Below are positions 43,627-53,679 of a stretch of 64,000 bases of DNA, piece by piece (position 1 is the first letter of the stretch; every line of letters starts with the position of its first letter). The DNA is from Orientia tsutsugamushi (GTDB taxonomy: Bacteria; Pseudomonadota; Alphaproteobacteria; Rickettsiales; Rickettsiaceae): assembly GCF_900327275.1 (NCBI RefSeq), contig NZ_LS398548.1, positions 2,170,001 to 2,234,000 on the forward strand. Direction: 5' to 3'. Under the pieces are notes generated by a model. The model had not been told where the DNA came from. It searched no databases and saw only the letters and a list, made by a program, of their open reading frames with translations. Position numbers and translations under genes: made by a program.

Positions 43627-45887
43627 ATAATCATTTTGTCTATAGTTTTGAGCAGATTGATATTGCCTTACTTCATTTGCTTGAACATTATTATTCTCCT
43701 CTACAACTTTTGAATTCATAGAGTCTGTCTTAGCTGTGCTAAGCTGCTCTATTAGATTAGCAACATATTTTTTGTAGCTTGCACGTTGTAGTACAGCCGT
43801 ACTTGCTCTGCATTCCCTATCATGCTTATGTTAGAACTTTCTATGCCTACACCATTATTATGAAGAACATATACATCTTTTTTGAAAGCTGTTTGTGGGT
43901 TACAAACTGTTGTAGCATATCCATGTTTAAAGCTTATTTTATTTAAATCAAAACTCACCTCTTTTCCTGTGTCTGTCTTAACTACAAATTCATTTTTATT
44001 AACAGAAGTTAAAGTTGCAAATTCACTATTTTGTATTTGTAAATCCTTATCGTTTGTTTGAAATACGATTCTATCTCCTAACATATAGGACTCTTCCCTT
44101 CCAGCAATTGAACGCCTATATTCTGTGCCTTTTAGCGTACCATTTGCTTTTAACAAAGACCTAATACTTGAATTAAGAATGTCGACATCTTTATTACGTA
44201 CTGTAATTACCAATTTTTCATGTGGTTTAAATTTGCTTAGACTCCAGTTGTATATTAACTTACTCATTGAGTCCTGCAACGTATTATCAAACCTAACGCA
44301 GTTATTTTGCCTCAGTAAGGTTATACCGCTTAAAATATTACTCTCAGCAAACTCCATTGCTGCTTCTCTGCTCCAGTTTTCACTTTGTCTTCGAATATTT
44401 ACTAAAACATGTGAACCAAAAATATTACTCAGCATCTCAAACATTCCACCTCTTTCTATTGAAGCTAACTGCTTTTCATCTCCAGCAAGTATCAGTTGAC
44501 AATTATTGTTTCTAACTACTCTAAACAGCTCTGTATAAGCTTTAGTACCTACCATTCCAGCTTCATCTACTACTATTAAGCTGTCTTGCATAAAAATTTT
44601 TTTTCGATTATATAAAAATCCTTTTACTGTATAGACCTCTGTATAACCTTTGCTCCTCAGCTCTGATACTGCCTTATGAGTAGGAGCAAGACCAATAACT
44701 TTTTGTCCACGATTTGTTGCGAGCTTATGCGCTTTTATTAAAACATAAGATTTTCCTGTACCAGCTCTTCCTCTCAAGACTCTAACTCCACTAGTGCTAA
44801 GCAAAATATGCCTTAGCGCTTGTTTCTGTTCTTCACTAACATTTGTTAGACCTTCGATATCACTTTTAAGATTGTAAATATCGTTGTAATAAACTCGATC
44901 ATTGATTTTATTAGCTATTCTGATTATTCTCGTCTCCTCATTTCGAACCTCAATTGTCGTAAAATATTTGCTACTTTCACCATCATCATGGTATAACTCT
45001 AGTATTCTATTTGAACTAAGCACTTTCTGAACTAACTGTTCTCTTGCTGTTAGATCTGGTATATCTTTTACTGCTTTTTCAACATCCTGCTTAGTAAAAA
45101 TAGATTTGTAATGTGTTATAGAATCTGTTATTACGTCAGCATCATTAATAATCTTCAAATGAGCCTCTTTACGTAACTCATTTTCATTTAATACTTCATT
45201 AATTAAATTCCTAATTCTACGAGGTCCAATATGCTTTCCAGGTACTTCGCTTGTCTCGTCAACTCTATATGGTAAGCCTAATTCAGCGAAATATGCATTA
45301 GTTTCTTCTTTTGCTATTTCATGAATCATCTTGGAATCTTTAATAATACGCCACTGACCTTTTACTGTTATAAATTTAGCCTCTAAGTCAACAGCTTTAT
45401 CACCCAATTCTTCACCATTCTCTTTAAATCTTCTTGTAGTAACCAATATATGCACATGCCAGTTTTTATCTCCTATTTGAGGCTTATGAATGTCTATCTG
45501 TACTCCAAGACCATTTTGCACCCATTCCATTGCATCAACTATTCGATGAGTTAGTTCTATTCTATGCTCTAAATTTAGCTCCTTCTCGTCTGGCAATGCT
45601 ATTACTATATCCTTCAACAACTGGCTGTTGTCTTTTTTTGCTGTTCGTTCTACCTCATTCATTAATGTTTGAATATTCTTGAATTCTTGTTTTACATAAT
45701 CCGGTATCAGCACTGTATGATATACGTTATCTTTCTTACGAGAGAAGTTATACCTTATACCTGTCTGCTTATTTTTAACAATAGTTCTTGCATTATACGC
45801 TGCCTTACGACAACTATCACCTCCTTCACTTCTACGTAAAAATTCAATCCTTGCAAACTGTATAGCCATCTCAATACCAATTCTCAC
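43627..45887 (-). pseudogene. traA: TraA relaxase-helicase, 5' piece of a split gene (right arm)
   Basis: 711 residues are continuous to 43752: relaxase motif NWHVHILVTTRRF (HxH at 144 and 146), Walker A GRAGTGKS at 373-380 and SLIVVDEAGMVG. It is nearly identical to the left TraA over the first ~560 residues. A 2-base insertion after QATKN causes an early stop at 43752. Beyond that the frame continues (LIEQLSTAKTDSMNS, EVRQYQSAQNYRQND) until the MITE at 43626. The relaxase and helicase domains could still be made, but the primase-like part is split off. GTG at 45887 opens the frame and ATG at 45869 (MAIQFARIEF) fits the family start better. Confidence 0.8.
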
Positions 45888-45960
45888 CTGAGTTTTAAGT
45901 TAGCATGGTTTTTTTGATTTTGCTAGCACAAACTTCTTTTTTTTAACATTCAATCGGTTA

Positions 45961-46009
45961 ATGAGTACTCATTTTTTAGCAGCAATCTTTATAGATTGCA
46001 TATTGCGTA
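45961..46009. other. oriT: Putative origin of transfer (oriT), right copy, interrupted by group II intron
   Basis: Palindrome ATGAGTACTCAT (45961-45972), hairpin GCAATCTTTATAGATTGC (45982-45999), then ATATTGCGTA and the intron. Downstream exon resumes at about 48338 (TTAAGCTTATTC, matching the left copy TAAGCTTATTTTT). Relative to the left copy the hairpin differs in four stem bases that form two compensatory pairs. Confidence 0.6.
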
Positions 46010-48337
46010 GTGCGACATGAGGTCGCTCAAACAGAGACTACAGAAATGTAGCAAGGTTGCATTTAAACCTTAGTTACCGCTATTGCGGTGCGAGATTGGT
46101 AACGGTCTTGTACTAAGCGCGATAGAAAGCCTAACTAAAGTACTAATCTGGATGGGAAATAGGGGCAAGGTAAAGTTAAAATTGGTTAAACGAAAGTGAA
46201 TCTTCGTATGGAAAATATCGTCAATGCAGAAGCAGATACTCCAGATAAATTCTGTTATAAGGATAAAGCTGAAAAGCTTAGCTGTAAGAAGGAATACGCA
46301 GCCTTCTTTAAAAATGCCAGCTCCTCGGTATAAAGAAGATAACCAACTTAACGTCTCTCTGATGAGTGAAACATGGTAAGCCTATTATTAGGCAACTGAT
46401 AGTAGGTAAGAGAGGTCTTAGAAAGCAAATGACACTAAGTCGAAAGACTACAGAAATTAATAACTGAGTGTATAGGCATTTATATGCTAATCAGAAATGA
46501 TGCTAACTTAAGACTGGTGATTTACCCTAAATAGGTAAACAAGATTATGAATTAATTGGAAAAGTTGGATGCTAAACGCAAATGTAACAATTGAGACTAA
46601 AGATAATTTCAAGAAAATCTATTGGCATTCAATAGACTGGAAAGAAATTATACAAAAGGTTAATAATCTTCGTAGACGTATTTATAGGGCATCTGCAAAT
46701 GGTAATATGAAGTTAGTACGTAACTTACAAAGATTGATGTTAAAATCAAGAGCAAATAGGTTACTTGCTATAAGACGTGTTACTCAAATCAACAAAGGAC
46801 GAAAAAGTCCTGGAATTGATAAAATAGTTGTTAAGACAGATAAAGAAAGGAGTCTGTTGATGGAAAAGTTAGCAGATAATAATCTATCATCTGTAAAACC
46901 GATTAAGCGTGTATACATACCAAAAAGTAATGGCGAATCTAGACCTTTAGGCTTGCCAACTATTGTGGATAGGTGTAGACAGGCTGTTGTAAAATCAGCA
47001 CTTGAACCATATTGGGAAGCTAAGTTTGAAGGTTGCAGCTATGGCTTTAGACCTGGACGTAGCGCTCACGATGCAATACAGAGAATATCTGGTATTATTC
47101 GACATGGAACCAATAGAAATTGGATATTAGATGCTGATATTAAAGGAGCATTTGATAATATTGATCATAATTTTCTTTTGAAAATTATAGGAAATTTCCC
47201 TGCTCGTAATTGGATTCAAGCATGGCTTAAATCTGGTGTAATGCAGGATTATCAAATTATCAAAACAACAGCTGGTACTCCACAAGGTGGATTAATTTCT
47301 CCATTACTTTTAAACATAACTCTTCATGGAATGAGTGATATACTTAATATTATCTATAATAAGTATGATCACCTATATTCTAAATCCGAATATGCTTTAG
47401 TGAGATACGCTGATGATTTTGTCGTTTGCGCTAAGTCAGAAAGCTCATGTATCAGAGCCAAAAGTATTATTAATGATTGGTTAAGTATTAGAGGCTTAGA
47501 ATTGTCAAAGGAAAAAACCAGGATACTTCATATTAATGAAGGTTTTGATTTCCTTGGATTTAATATTCGACAATATAAAACCAATAGTACAAGAAGAGGT
47601 GTAGCTCTACTAGTTAAACCGTCTAAAGACTCTATAAAGTCGTTTAAAAAACGAATGTCAATAGAATGGAAAAAAAGTTTCTCATGGAATATTGATAGAA
47701 TAATTGATAATCTAAATTCTAAAATATTTGGATGGTGCAGTTATTTCAACAAAGTTGTGTCCAAGAAAATTTTTTCCAATTTAGACTGTTGGATGTGGAT
47801 TCTACAAGCAAGATTTGCATGTAGAAAACATCCTAAAAAATCCTGGGAATGGCTTAAGAAAAAGTATTGGGGTCGCATTAAAGGCAGAAATGATAATTGG
47901 GTCTTTATGAATAAAGATCTATATCTATGGAAATTACAATGGACAACGATTAAACGACATATTCTTGTTAAAGGTAAATCTTCTCCTGATAATTCAAAAC
48001 TTAGAGAATATTGGCATAAACGTCAGGCTGATAGCCCTAAGTATTTGTTTAAATCTAGGCAGATTCTTTGGCGTAGACAAAAGGGTAAATGTCTTGTTTG
48101 TTTTGATTTAATAGATAATGGTGAAAGTGTTCATGTACATCATATAACACCTATAAGATGTGGTGGCACTGACCATATTAACAATTTGTGCTTATTGCAT
48201 GAAAACTGCCATCGACAAGTACACAGTAATCGCGGACAACTTATTGCAGCTGTTTGTAAATTGCTTGAGCCGTATGCGGAGTAATTCGCTTGTACGGTTC
48301 TTTGGGAGGAAAAGCGCTTCTGCGCTTACCTACCCGC
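46010..48337 (+). mobile_element. Group II intron, complete, inserted in oriT
   Basis: Starts with GTGCGAC and ends near TTACCTACCCGC. Domain V is visible as GAGCCGTATGCGGAGTAATT and GTACGGTTCT (about 48267-48301), then domain VI AAGCGCTTCTGCGCTTACC. The intron-encoded protein is in domain IV. The empty site (left oriT) shows the junction GCGTA|GTAAGC; the 3' end is good to a few bases only. It lies 10 bases from the oriT hairpin. Confidence 0.85.
46569..48284 (+). CDS. ltrA: Group II intron-encoded reverse transcriptase/maturase with HNH endonuclease
   Basis: 571 residues. RT domain: GRKSPGIDKI, GESRPLGLPTIVDRCRQ, DADIKGAFDNIDH, TPQGGLISPLLLNITLHGM and the catalytic YADD in ALVRYADDFVVCAK. 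The maturase X domain follows, then an HNH endonuclease: CLVCFD, HVHHITPIRCGGTDHINNLC, LLHENCHRQVHS. The start resembles chloroplast-like (CL) class intron proteins. It helps the intron splice and retro-home. All motifs are intact, so this copy may be active. No other complete copy is in the window, but decayed intron pieces are at 27118-27547 and 61318-61463. Confidence 0.92.
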   Translation: MLNANVTIETKDNFKKIYWHSIDWKEIIQKVNNLRRRIYRASANGNMKLVRNLQRLMLKSRANRLLAIRRVTQINKGRKSPGIDKIVVKTDKERSLLMEKLADNNLSSVKPIKRVYIPKSNGESRPLGLPTIVDRCRQAVVKSALEPYWEAKFEGCSYGFRPGRSAHDAIQRISGIIRHGTNRNWILDADIKGAFDNIDHNFLLKIIGNFPARNWIQAWLKSGVMQDYQIIKTTAGTPQGGLISPLLLNITLHGMSDILNIIYNKYDHLYSKSEYALVRYADDFVVCAKSESSCIRAKSIINDWLSIRGLELSKEKTRILHINEGFDFLGFNIRQYKTNSTRRGVALLVKPSKDSIKSFKKRMSIEWKKSFSWNIDRIIDNLNSKIFGWCSYFNKVVSKKIFSNLDCWMWILQARFACRKHPKKSWEWLKKKYWGRIKGRNDNWVFMNKDLYLWKLQWTTIKRHILVKGKSSPDNSKLREYWHKRQADSPKYLFKSRQILWRRQKGKCLVCFDLIDNGESVHVHHITPIRCGGTDHINNLCLLHENCHRQVHSNRGQLIAAVCKLLEPYAE

Positions 48338-48493
48338 TTAAGCTTATTCTTTAATGAAGCTTCTAACCTTGAATTCACGTTTTTTTGACTATAATTATTT
48401 GATGTTGGTTTGGTAGGCGCGGTTTTTTTTCTTTACTGGAATTGTATTTTGATATATTCTTGCCTGATTTTTTTATCTTTCTGAATTACTAAC

Positions 48494-48949
48494 ATGGCAA
48501 ATCTTATGCAGCAAAAAATTACTCTTCAACAAAAAAAGGCTAGGCTAATCATGGATGAGGTTAACCTTAAAATTAAAGAACGTAAAATGCGTACTCGACG
48601 TCTTATCGAAATGGGTGGATTAGTTGCTAAAGCTAAGCTTGATCACTTACCAACAAATACTTTATTTGGTGCAATTGTTTCACTAAAAGAAACTTTAACA
48701 CAACATCCAAATGTTCAGGATCATTGGACTACAATAGGTAAAGATATTTTTGATAAAGAGCAGCAAAATAAAGCTGCTGTGATTTTAAAATTTTCCTCTG
48801 AACCAGACGAAAACACTAAGCTCCACATTCGCCTTCATGGCTTAAAATGGAATAGCTTTCGTCAAGAATGGTGCGGCCATGTTAAGGACATTGAAGCCTT
48901 AAAGAATGGCCTTCTCAATGTTCAATATAATTTAGAACTTGTATCTTAG
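48494..48949 (+). CDS. traD: Ti-type conjugal transfer protein TraD (small), intact
   Basis: 151 residues. The N-terminal half is a charged coiled-coil-like helix (QQKITLQQKKARLIMDEVNL, KIKERKMRTRRLIEMGGLVA); the C-terminal half is RHLHGLKWNSFRQEWCGH-like (HGLKWNSFRQEW). Matches TraD of Ti-plasmid-type systems, an accessory DNA-processing protein of the relaxosome. It is divergent from traA across oriT; the intron in between pushes them 2.3 kb apart. It is the intact version of the frameshifted copy at 11659-12115. Confidence 0.8.
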   Translation: MANLMQQKITLQQKKARLIMDEVNLKIKERKMRTRRLIEMGGLVAKAKLDHLPTNTLFGAIVSLKETLTQHPNVQDHWTTIGKDIFDKEQQNKAAVILKFSSEPDENTKLHIRLHGLKWNSFRQEWCGHVKDIEALKNGLLNVQYNLELVS

Positions 48950-48990
48950 TTTTTAAATACTTAGTATACTGCAGTAGGTTGATATAGCAT

Positions 48991-49776
48991 TTAAGTTTCT
49001 ATTTCTAGCATAATTGGAACATGATCAGATGGCATATCCCATCCCCTGGCATCTTTGATGATTATACAAGATTTAATTTTGGATTCTAAAGGGTGACTAA
49101 TCCACATATGATCTAGCCTGCGACCGCGATCGGATTTGCTCCAGTCAACATTTCGATAGCTCCACCAGGAATACAATTTTTCGTGTTTACCTGAAAAAAA
49201 GCGCACTGCATCAATCCAATCAAAGCTAGTAATATTATGCATTAATTTTTTTCGTTCAATATCTGTATGAGACACAACATTGCGTAATTGATAACTTGAC
49301 CATACATCACTTTCTAATGGCGCAATATTAAGGTCTCCAAGCAGTATAATCTTATCTTTTTTAGACTTATTATTCAAAAACCAAGCATTCATAAAATCAA
49401 CATAGCATAATTTATGCTTAAACTTTATATTTACATTTGCATCTGGAATATCTCCTCCTGCAGGCACATAAAAATTATGTATGCTTAACTCTCATATGTT
49501 AATAGCAATATGCCTTTTTTCATCATTATATAGATTTATTACAAACGTAGATTCAAATGAAATTCTGGATAAGATTGCTACTCCATTATAAGATTTTTGT
49601 CCACTATAAGTAATATATTTATATCCTAAATTTATGCATTCTGTTACTGGAAACAGCTCGTCTTCTACTTTCGTCTCTTGTAAAGCAATAATATCTGGAT
49701 TATATAGATGAACTAATTTTTGTAAAAGAGGTATACGTATCCTAATAGAGTTAATGTTCCAAGTAATTATTTTCAT
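48991..49776 (-). pseudogene. xthA: Exodeoxyribonuclease III with an in-frame stop
   Basis: Both halves are in the same frame: MKIITWNINSIRIRIPLLQK to RHIAINI, a TGA at 49492-49494, then ELSIHNFYVPAGGDIPDANV to the end. The catalytic residues are all there: ALQETKVED (Glu), LLGDLNIAPLESDVW (Asp/Asn), RRLDHMWIS (Asp) and PSDHVPIMLE (His). ExoIII is the AP endonuclease of base excision repair. A single GGA-to-TGA change would explain the stop. A product from the GTG at 49467 would lack the first metal ligand. It looks like a core gene stranded among RAGE pieces. Confidence 0.8.
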
Positions 49777-49953
49777 TTTAAAAGTTAATTTTTTCTATTG
49801 TGCTATATTTTTCTGTTTCATACTTTGGCCTTTTTATATTAATACCAAGAAGACGTTACAACAATTACTATTTTTGATATCATATAGTTTATATAACTCT
49901 ATCTTAATATTAGAATATATGCTTTGAAACACGCACATTAACTAGCATAAAGC

Positions 49954-50163
49954 TTACAGTTTATTTAGCTCTATGACAATTTTTGGTAGATTAAGGTACT
50001 TAGCAAGAGGTATAAATTCTTGTTGAGTTTCTAATATGATTTCTTGCCTTCTTTTGAGTTGCTTTATGAATATAGTTTTAATATTATCAAATCTATCGAA
50101 TAGTTTAATTAGTAATAGTAATTTGTGTTCAAAAGCAATCACATTCTTAAAATGTTCTAGCAT
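49954..50163 (-). pseudogene. RelA/SpoT-type hydrolase, C-terminal scrap
   Basis: About 69 residues match the end of the SpoT-type proteins (LLLLIKLFDRFDNIKTIFIK, RRQEIILETQQEFIPLAKYL). The HD motif part is gone. A MITE fragment lies right beside it. Confidence 0.65.
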
Positions 50164-50164
50164 T

Positions 50165-50351
50165 TATAGACCTTCTGCATTATGACTTTCATACTTTTAT
50201 TTATCCTAAATTTGCGTTATAAGCAATAAATAAACCGTTATTAATTGAAACTATATACGAGATAATATACAATTCTAACTGTATATTATCTCTTGTATAG
50301 CTTTTGCCTGATACTTTCTATCTCTTTTTATTGTCCTAAACTGGAGTTATT
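50165..50351. mobile_element. IS982-related MITE, rearranged fragment
   Basis: Contains TTTATCCTAAATTTGCGTT in the left part and, in the right part, ACTGTATATTATCTCTTGTA and TTGTCCTAAACTGGAGTT. These are two MITE right ends in tandem, both truncated. Confidence 0.55.
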
Positions 50352-50435
50352 ATTAATTCTTACTTAATCTGATATCTTTTGTAATACTTATTCCAAAATG
50401 TAAGCTGAATCTCATGCTGTACCAGTAATGATGAA

Positions 50436-52256
50436 TCATTCGGTATCACTACTAAGGATGCAAATCGATTCGCCTGCTAGATGACTAATAGTGCCAAAAG
50501 TATGGCAACCTGCATTAATGCTATCTGCTGGCTTATCTAATGCTACTTCTGTGTCATGATCTCTATTTAACGCAGAATTGTCACACTGACGTTTACAAGC
50601 GTAAGAATGATCTTCATGATCATCATAACATGATTTTCGTTTTTCTACTGATTGCATAACTTCTTCAGTATGCATCTCTCTTATTATTTGCAGATTTTCA
50701 ATATTATTTTCTTGATAGCCTTCTATCGGTTGAGATTGATTGTTAACAGTTGAGATATTTGCTGCTTCAGTGAGTATCTTGTTTATTCGAGTATCATACA
50801 TATCTAGCCCCAACTCTAATATATCATCTAATTCTAGATTGCTCGTATTTATCTCATTACTACTGTTCTCAATATCATCTTCTTCTAGATATATCTTATT
50901 CTGCCTAGATACGGATCCTTCATAACAATATGGTGCTTCTTTTTCTGCAGTTATTAGCATAGAATCTGATATGTTAGCTAATTCTTGACTATCACTATGC
51001 GTACTTATCTCATCACTATTGGTTTCAATATCATCTTCACTGTGTTTGTCTATACTATTGATTTTGTTAAACGCTCTATTTATATTGATCTTGTTAAACA
51101 CCCTATTTATATTGATTTTGTTAAACGCGCTATTTATGATGTTCAGAAGATCTTTTTGACACTTATCTTTCGCACTAGCTAATGTCGGTTCTGATGCGTA
51201 GAAAGATATTAAGTTCTCTTCGTCATTTTTATGCACTTTTATCATTTCAGCAAGACTCTTAAATATCTCAGTCAACAAATCTGCTGCCTCAGATTTTGCC
51301 GTAATTAACTTACCGGAAATAGTAGAAAAAGGTATCTCTAAGTCGTATAGTGCTTTTAGCATATTAATATTTAAAGTTAGTACTTTTAATGTTTTCTTTA
51401 GTGCAAGTATATCAAGTCTATGATTATGGAGTAACATACATGTGATATTGGAAGGTTCTATTATTCTAGCTGGTGATAGTAGTTTTTCTAAGTTATCTAA
51501 TTGTATACTAGAAATCAAATCATCAAAATCTTCATTTGTGAAAGTGCTTTTCCAAGGTTTTTGAAAAATTTCCCTGAAAAAAAATTTCATAGAACATGAA
51601 TAACCTTCTAATTTATTGTTGTTAGCAATGTATAGGTCGAATGGATTTTGTTTTATCGTTGTCTGATTCGTAATATTATTATCAACATCATAATTAGAAC
51701 TGTTAATATCATAAGACTTTAGTTTCGATTTTTTGAGAAAATTCAGAACATACTCTACATACGCTTTTTGTTTACATTTTTCTTCATATGTATTTCCTGG
51801 CCAATTTTTCATCTTTTGCTTAAAACCTTCGAATATATTTTTTAAATGACCTGGAGTAGCAGATCCTGTATGACAGTACCTACCTGAAATAGTAGAAAAA
51901 AATATGTGTAAGTCGTATAAGTTTTTTAATATATCAATATTTGAAGTTAATTCTGTTAATGTGTCTCCTAATATATCTAGCTTGACCGTATGATGATCAC
52001 CTATCATACTTGTAATATTACGGACTTCTATTAATCTAGCTGGTTGTAGTAGTTTTTCTAAGTTATATAAGTTTAGATTGTAAACGAATTTATCAAAATT
52101 TTTACTTGAGTAAATACATTTTTTACACCACTGAAAAATTTGACTTAAAAATTTCTTAGAGCACGGATAAGCCTCTAATAATTTTGTTCCTAAGTTATCT
52201 TTGTTATCAAGGTATTGGTTGAAAGTATATAAATTATCTTGTTCACCATATGGCAT
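50436..52256 (-). CDS. Large protein of unknown function with internal repeats
   Basis: 606 residues, no known family. The first ~370 residues hold two copies of a ~130-residue module: KLLEAYPCSKKFLSQIFQWC with NLEKLLQPARLIEVRNIT and LYDLHIFFSTISGRY, then KLEGYSCSMKFFFREIFQKP with NLEKLLSPARIIEPSNIT and LYDLEIPFSTISGK. A 9-residue tandem repeat follows (AFNKININR, VFNKININR, AFNKINSID), then a Glu/Asp/Ser-rich acidic tail with a possible bipartite nuclear-localisation-type cluster (KRK, 12 residues, KRQ). No signal peptide or membrane helix. This composition is common in secreted effectors of intracellular bacteria, but I have no family evidence. GGAAT precedes the ATG. There is no second copy in the window. 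Confidence 0.65.
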   Translation of the reverse strand: MPYGEQDNLYTFNQYLDNKDNLGTKLLEAYPCSKKFLSQIFQWCKKCIYSSKNFDKFVYNLNLYNLEKLLQPARLIEVRNITSMIGDHHTVKLDILGDTLTELTSNIDILKNLYDLHIFFSTISGRYCHTGSATPGHLKNIFEGFKQKMKNWPGNTYEEKCKQKAYVEYVLNFLKKSKLKSYDINSSNYDVDNNITNQTTIKQNPFDLYIANNNKLEGYSCSMKFFFREIFQKPWKSTFTNEDFDDLISSIQLDNLEKLLSPARIIEPSNITCMLLHNHRLDILALKKTLKVLTLNINMLKALYDLEIPFSTISGKLITAKSEAADLLTEIFKSLAEMIKVHKNDEENLISFYASEPTLASAKDKCQKDLLNIINSAFNKININRVFNKININRAFNKINSIDKHSEDDIETNSDEISTHSDSQELANISDSMLITAEKEAPYCYEGSVSRQNKIYLEEDDIENSSNEINTSNLELDDILELGLDMYDTRINKILTEAANISTVNNQSQPIEGYQENNIENLQIIREMHTEEVMQSVEKRKSCYDDHEDHSYACKRQCDNSALNRDHDTEVALDKPADSINAGCHTFGTISHLAGESICILSSDTE

Positions 52257-52545
52257 ATAAATTCCTTTTATTGATTCATTAAATAAACCCTCCTCCTCTA
52301 TATACTCATTTTCTAAATAATCTATAATGCAAATATAGCATTACTTGATTCAAAATCAAACAAAAAAACTAACAAAATTAAATTAATTTAAAATATCTAT
52401 TAAAATATCTTAAGTTTTTTATGTGAAGTTATTTATATAAACTAGCGTTTGATATAAAGTGATATGCTAGATGATAACAAGAATAAGAATTATACTTGTA
52501 ACGCAGGATTAGGATAAGAAAAAGTTAAAAACAGATAATGTACAA

Positions 52546-52893
52546 TAGACCTCTTTCGAAACTGGTTAAGGTAGATCAAAATTATAAATGCCAGAGATCA
52601 AATTAAATCTAAGACCGAATCTTTTACGTCTATTTCGATATTTATCAGTAATAATTCTGAATTACCAAAGAAAACAAGCAAGAAAAATCCTTTCACTAAA
52701 AATGATAAAAAGAATAATCGTAGATTCGCAGGAGAAAGGGTTGTAAATGAAAACATTATTGGTGTGCTAAAAAACGGTTCAAAATTATTGCTGATAAATA
52801 TCGAAATAGACGTAAAAGATTCGGTCTTAGATTTAATTTGATCTCTGGCATTTATAATTTTGATCTACCTTAACCAGTTTTGAAAGAGGTCTA
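52546..52893. mobile_element. IS5-derived fold-back element
   Basis: Ends TAGACCTCTTTCGAAACTGG and its near-perfect complement; the inverted repeat runs about 105 bp inward on each side, far longer than an IS5 terminus. The centre keeps a scrap of the transposase 3' end (NPFTKNDKKNNRRFAGERVV). It would fold into a long hairpin. Non-coding. Confidence 0.8.
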
Positions 52894-53002
52894 TTATTAA
52901 TTGATGATCCAGAACGATAATATATCTATGCTAAGCAGCTATACTCCATTGTGCAAGTAGAAAATGTAATGCTATGTATGCTAGTTAGAAAAAGCTTGTA
53001 TT

Positions 53003-53579
53003 CTAACTAGCATAAAGCTTACAGTATTTATTTAGCTCTATAGCAATTTCTTGTAATTTAAGATATTCAGCAAGAGGTATAAATTCTTGCTGCGTTTCTA
53101 GTATGATTTCTTGTCTTTTTTCATAAGGTTTTATTGATACAGTCTGAATATTATGGAATCGGTCGAAAAGCTTAATTAATAATAGTTCTGTTTTATTTTG
53201 TCTATAAAATGTTTGAATCATTTCTCTAGAACTGATTTTTTTTATTATCCTTAATCCTGGTGAGATCTGAAACCTGTTCTGCAATATTATGACTAAATTC
53301 TTGACCTATTTTTTCTTTAGTTAGTGTTGTGTCTTCGATGGTATCATGTAGTATTGCTGTAATAATCGTATCTGTTTCAAAGCTGTAGTCTGATACCATA
53401 TAAGCTACTTCTAATGGATGTGTGTAGTATAGTTCTCCTGTATCTCTCTTTTGCTGACCATGATATTTTTGGGCATAAAATATTGCTTTTTCAACTTTAT
53501 CAAGATCAATTTCAGTATTAAATCTTACGTTGGTTTCAAACAGCTTATTTAGTAAGCTCTCGCTATAAAAGTTTATCAT
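53003..53579 (-). pseudogene. RelA/SpoT-type HD hydrolase, frameshifted (right arm)
   Basis: The first frame gives MINFYSESLLNKLFETNVRF, GQQKRDTGELYYTHPLEVAY and ILHDTIEDT; the second gives SSREMIQTFYRQNK, LFDRFHNIQT and EFIPLAEYLKLQEIAIELN. The break is a run of eight As (53232-53239, T on the plus strand) where the intact left copy has seven. Catalytic HD and distal Asp are on different fragments, so the enzyme is broken. Confidence 0.8.
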
Positions 53580-53655
53580 TTTTCATCTCTAAATAATCTT
53601 TAATAAATTATACAATAAATTAAACTTTTTATATACTTCAATCTTAGATAAAAAC
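53505..53655 (-). repeat. Promoter-leader cassette, copy 3
   Basis: Minus-strand match to 9618-9768, with TATAAT near 53607-53612 and the codons MINFYSESLLNKLF. Confidence 0.7.
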
Positions 53656-53679
53656 TGCGAAAGAAGCGAATTAATTTGA

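Noticed and set aside
44125-44499. 124-residue reading frame opposite traA
   Set aside because: Lies wholly inside the conserved relaxase-helicase gene on the other strand.
48991-49776. TGA read as Trp or selenocysteine in exonuclease III
   Set aside because: No sign of an altered code elsewhere (TGA ends other genes here), no selenocysteine machinery expected, and the site is not catalytic.
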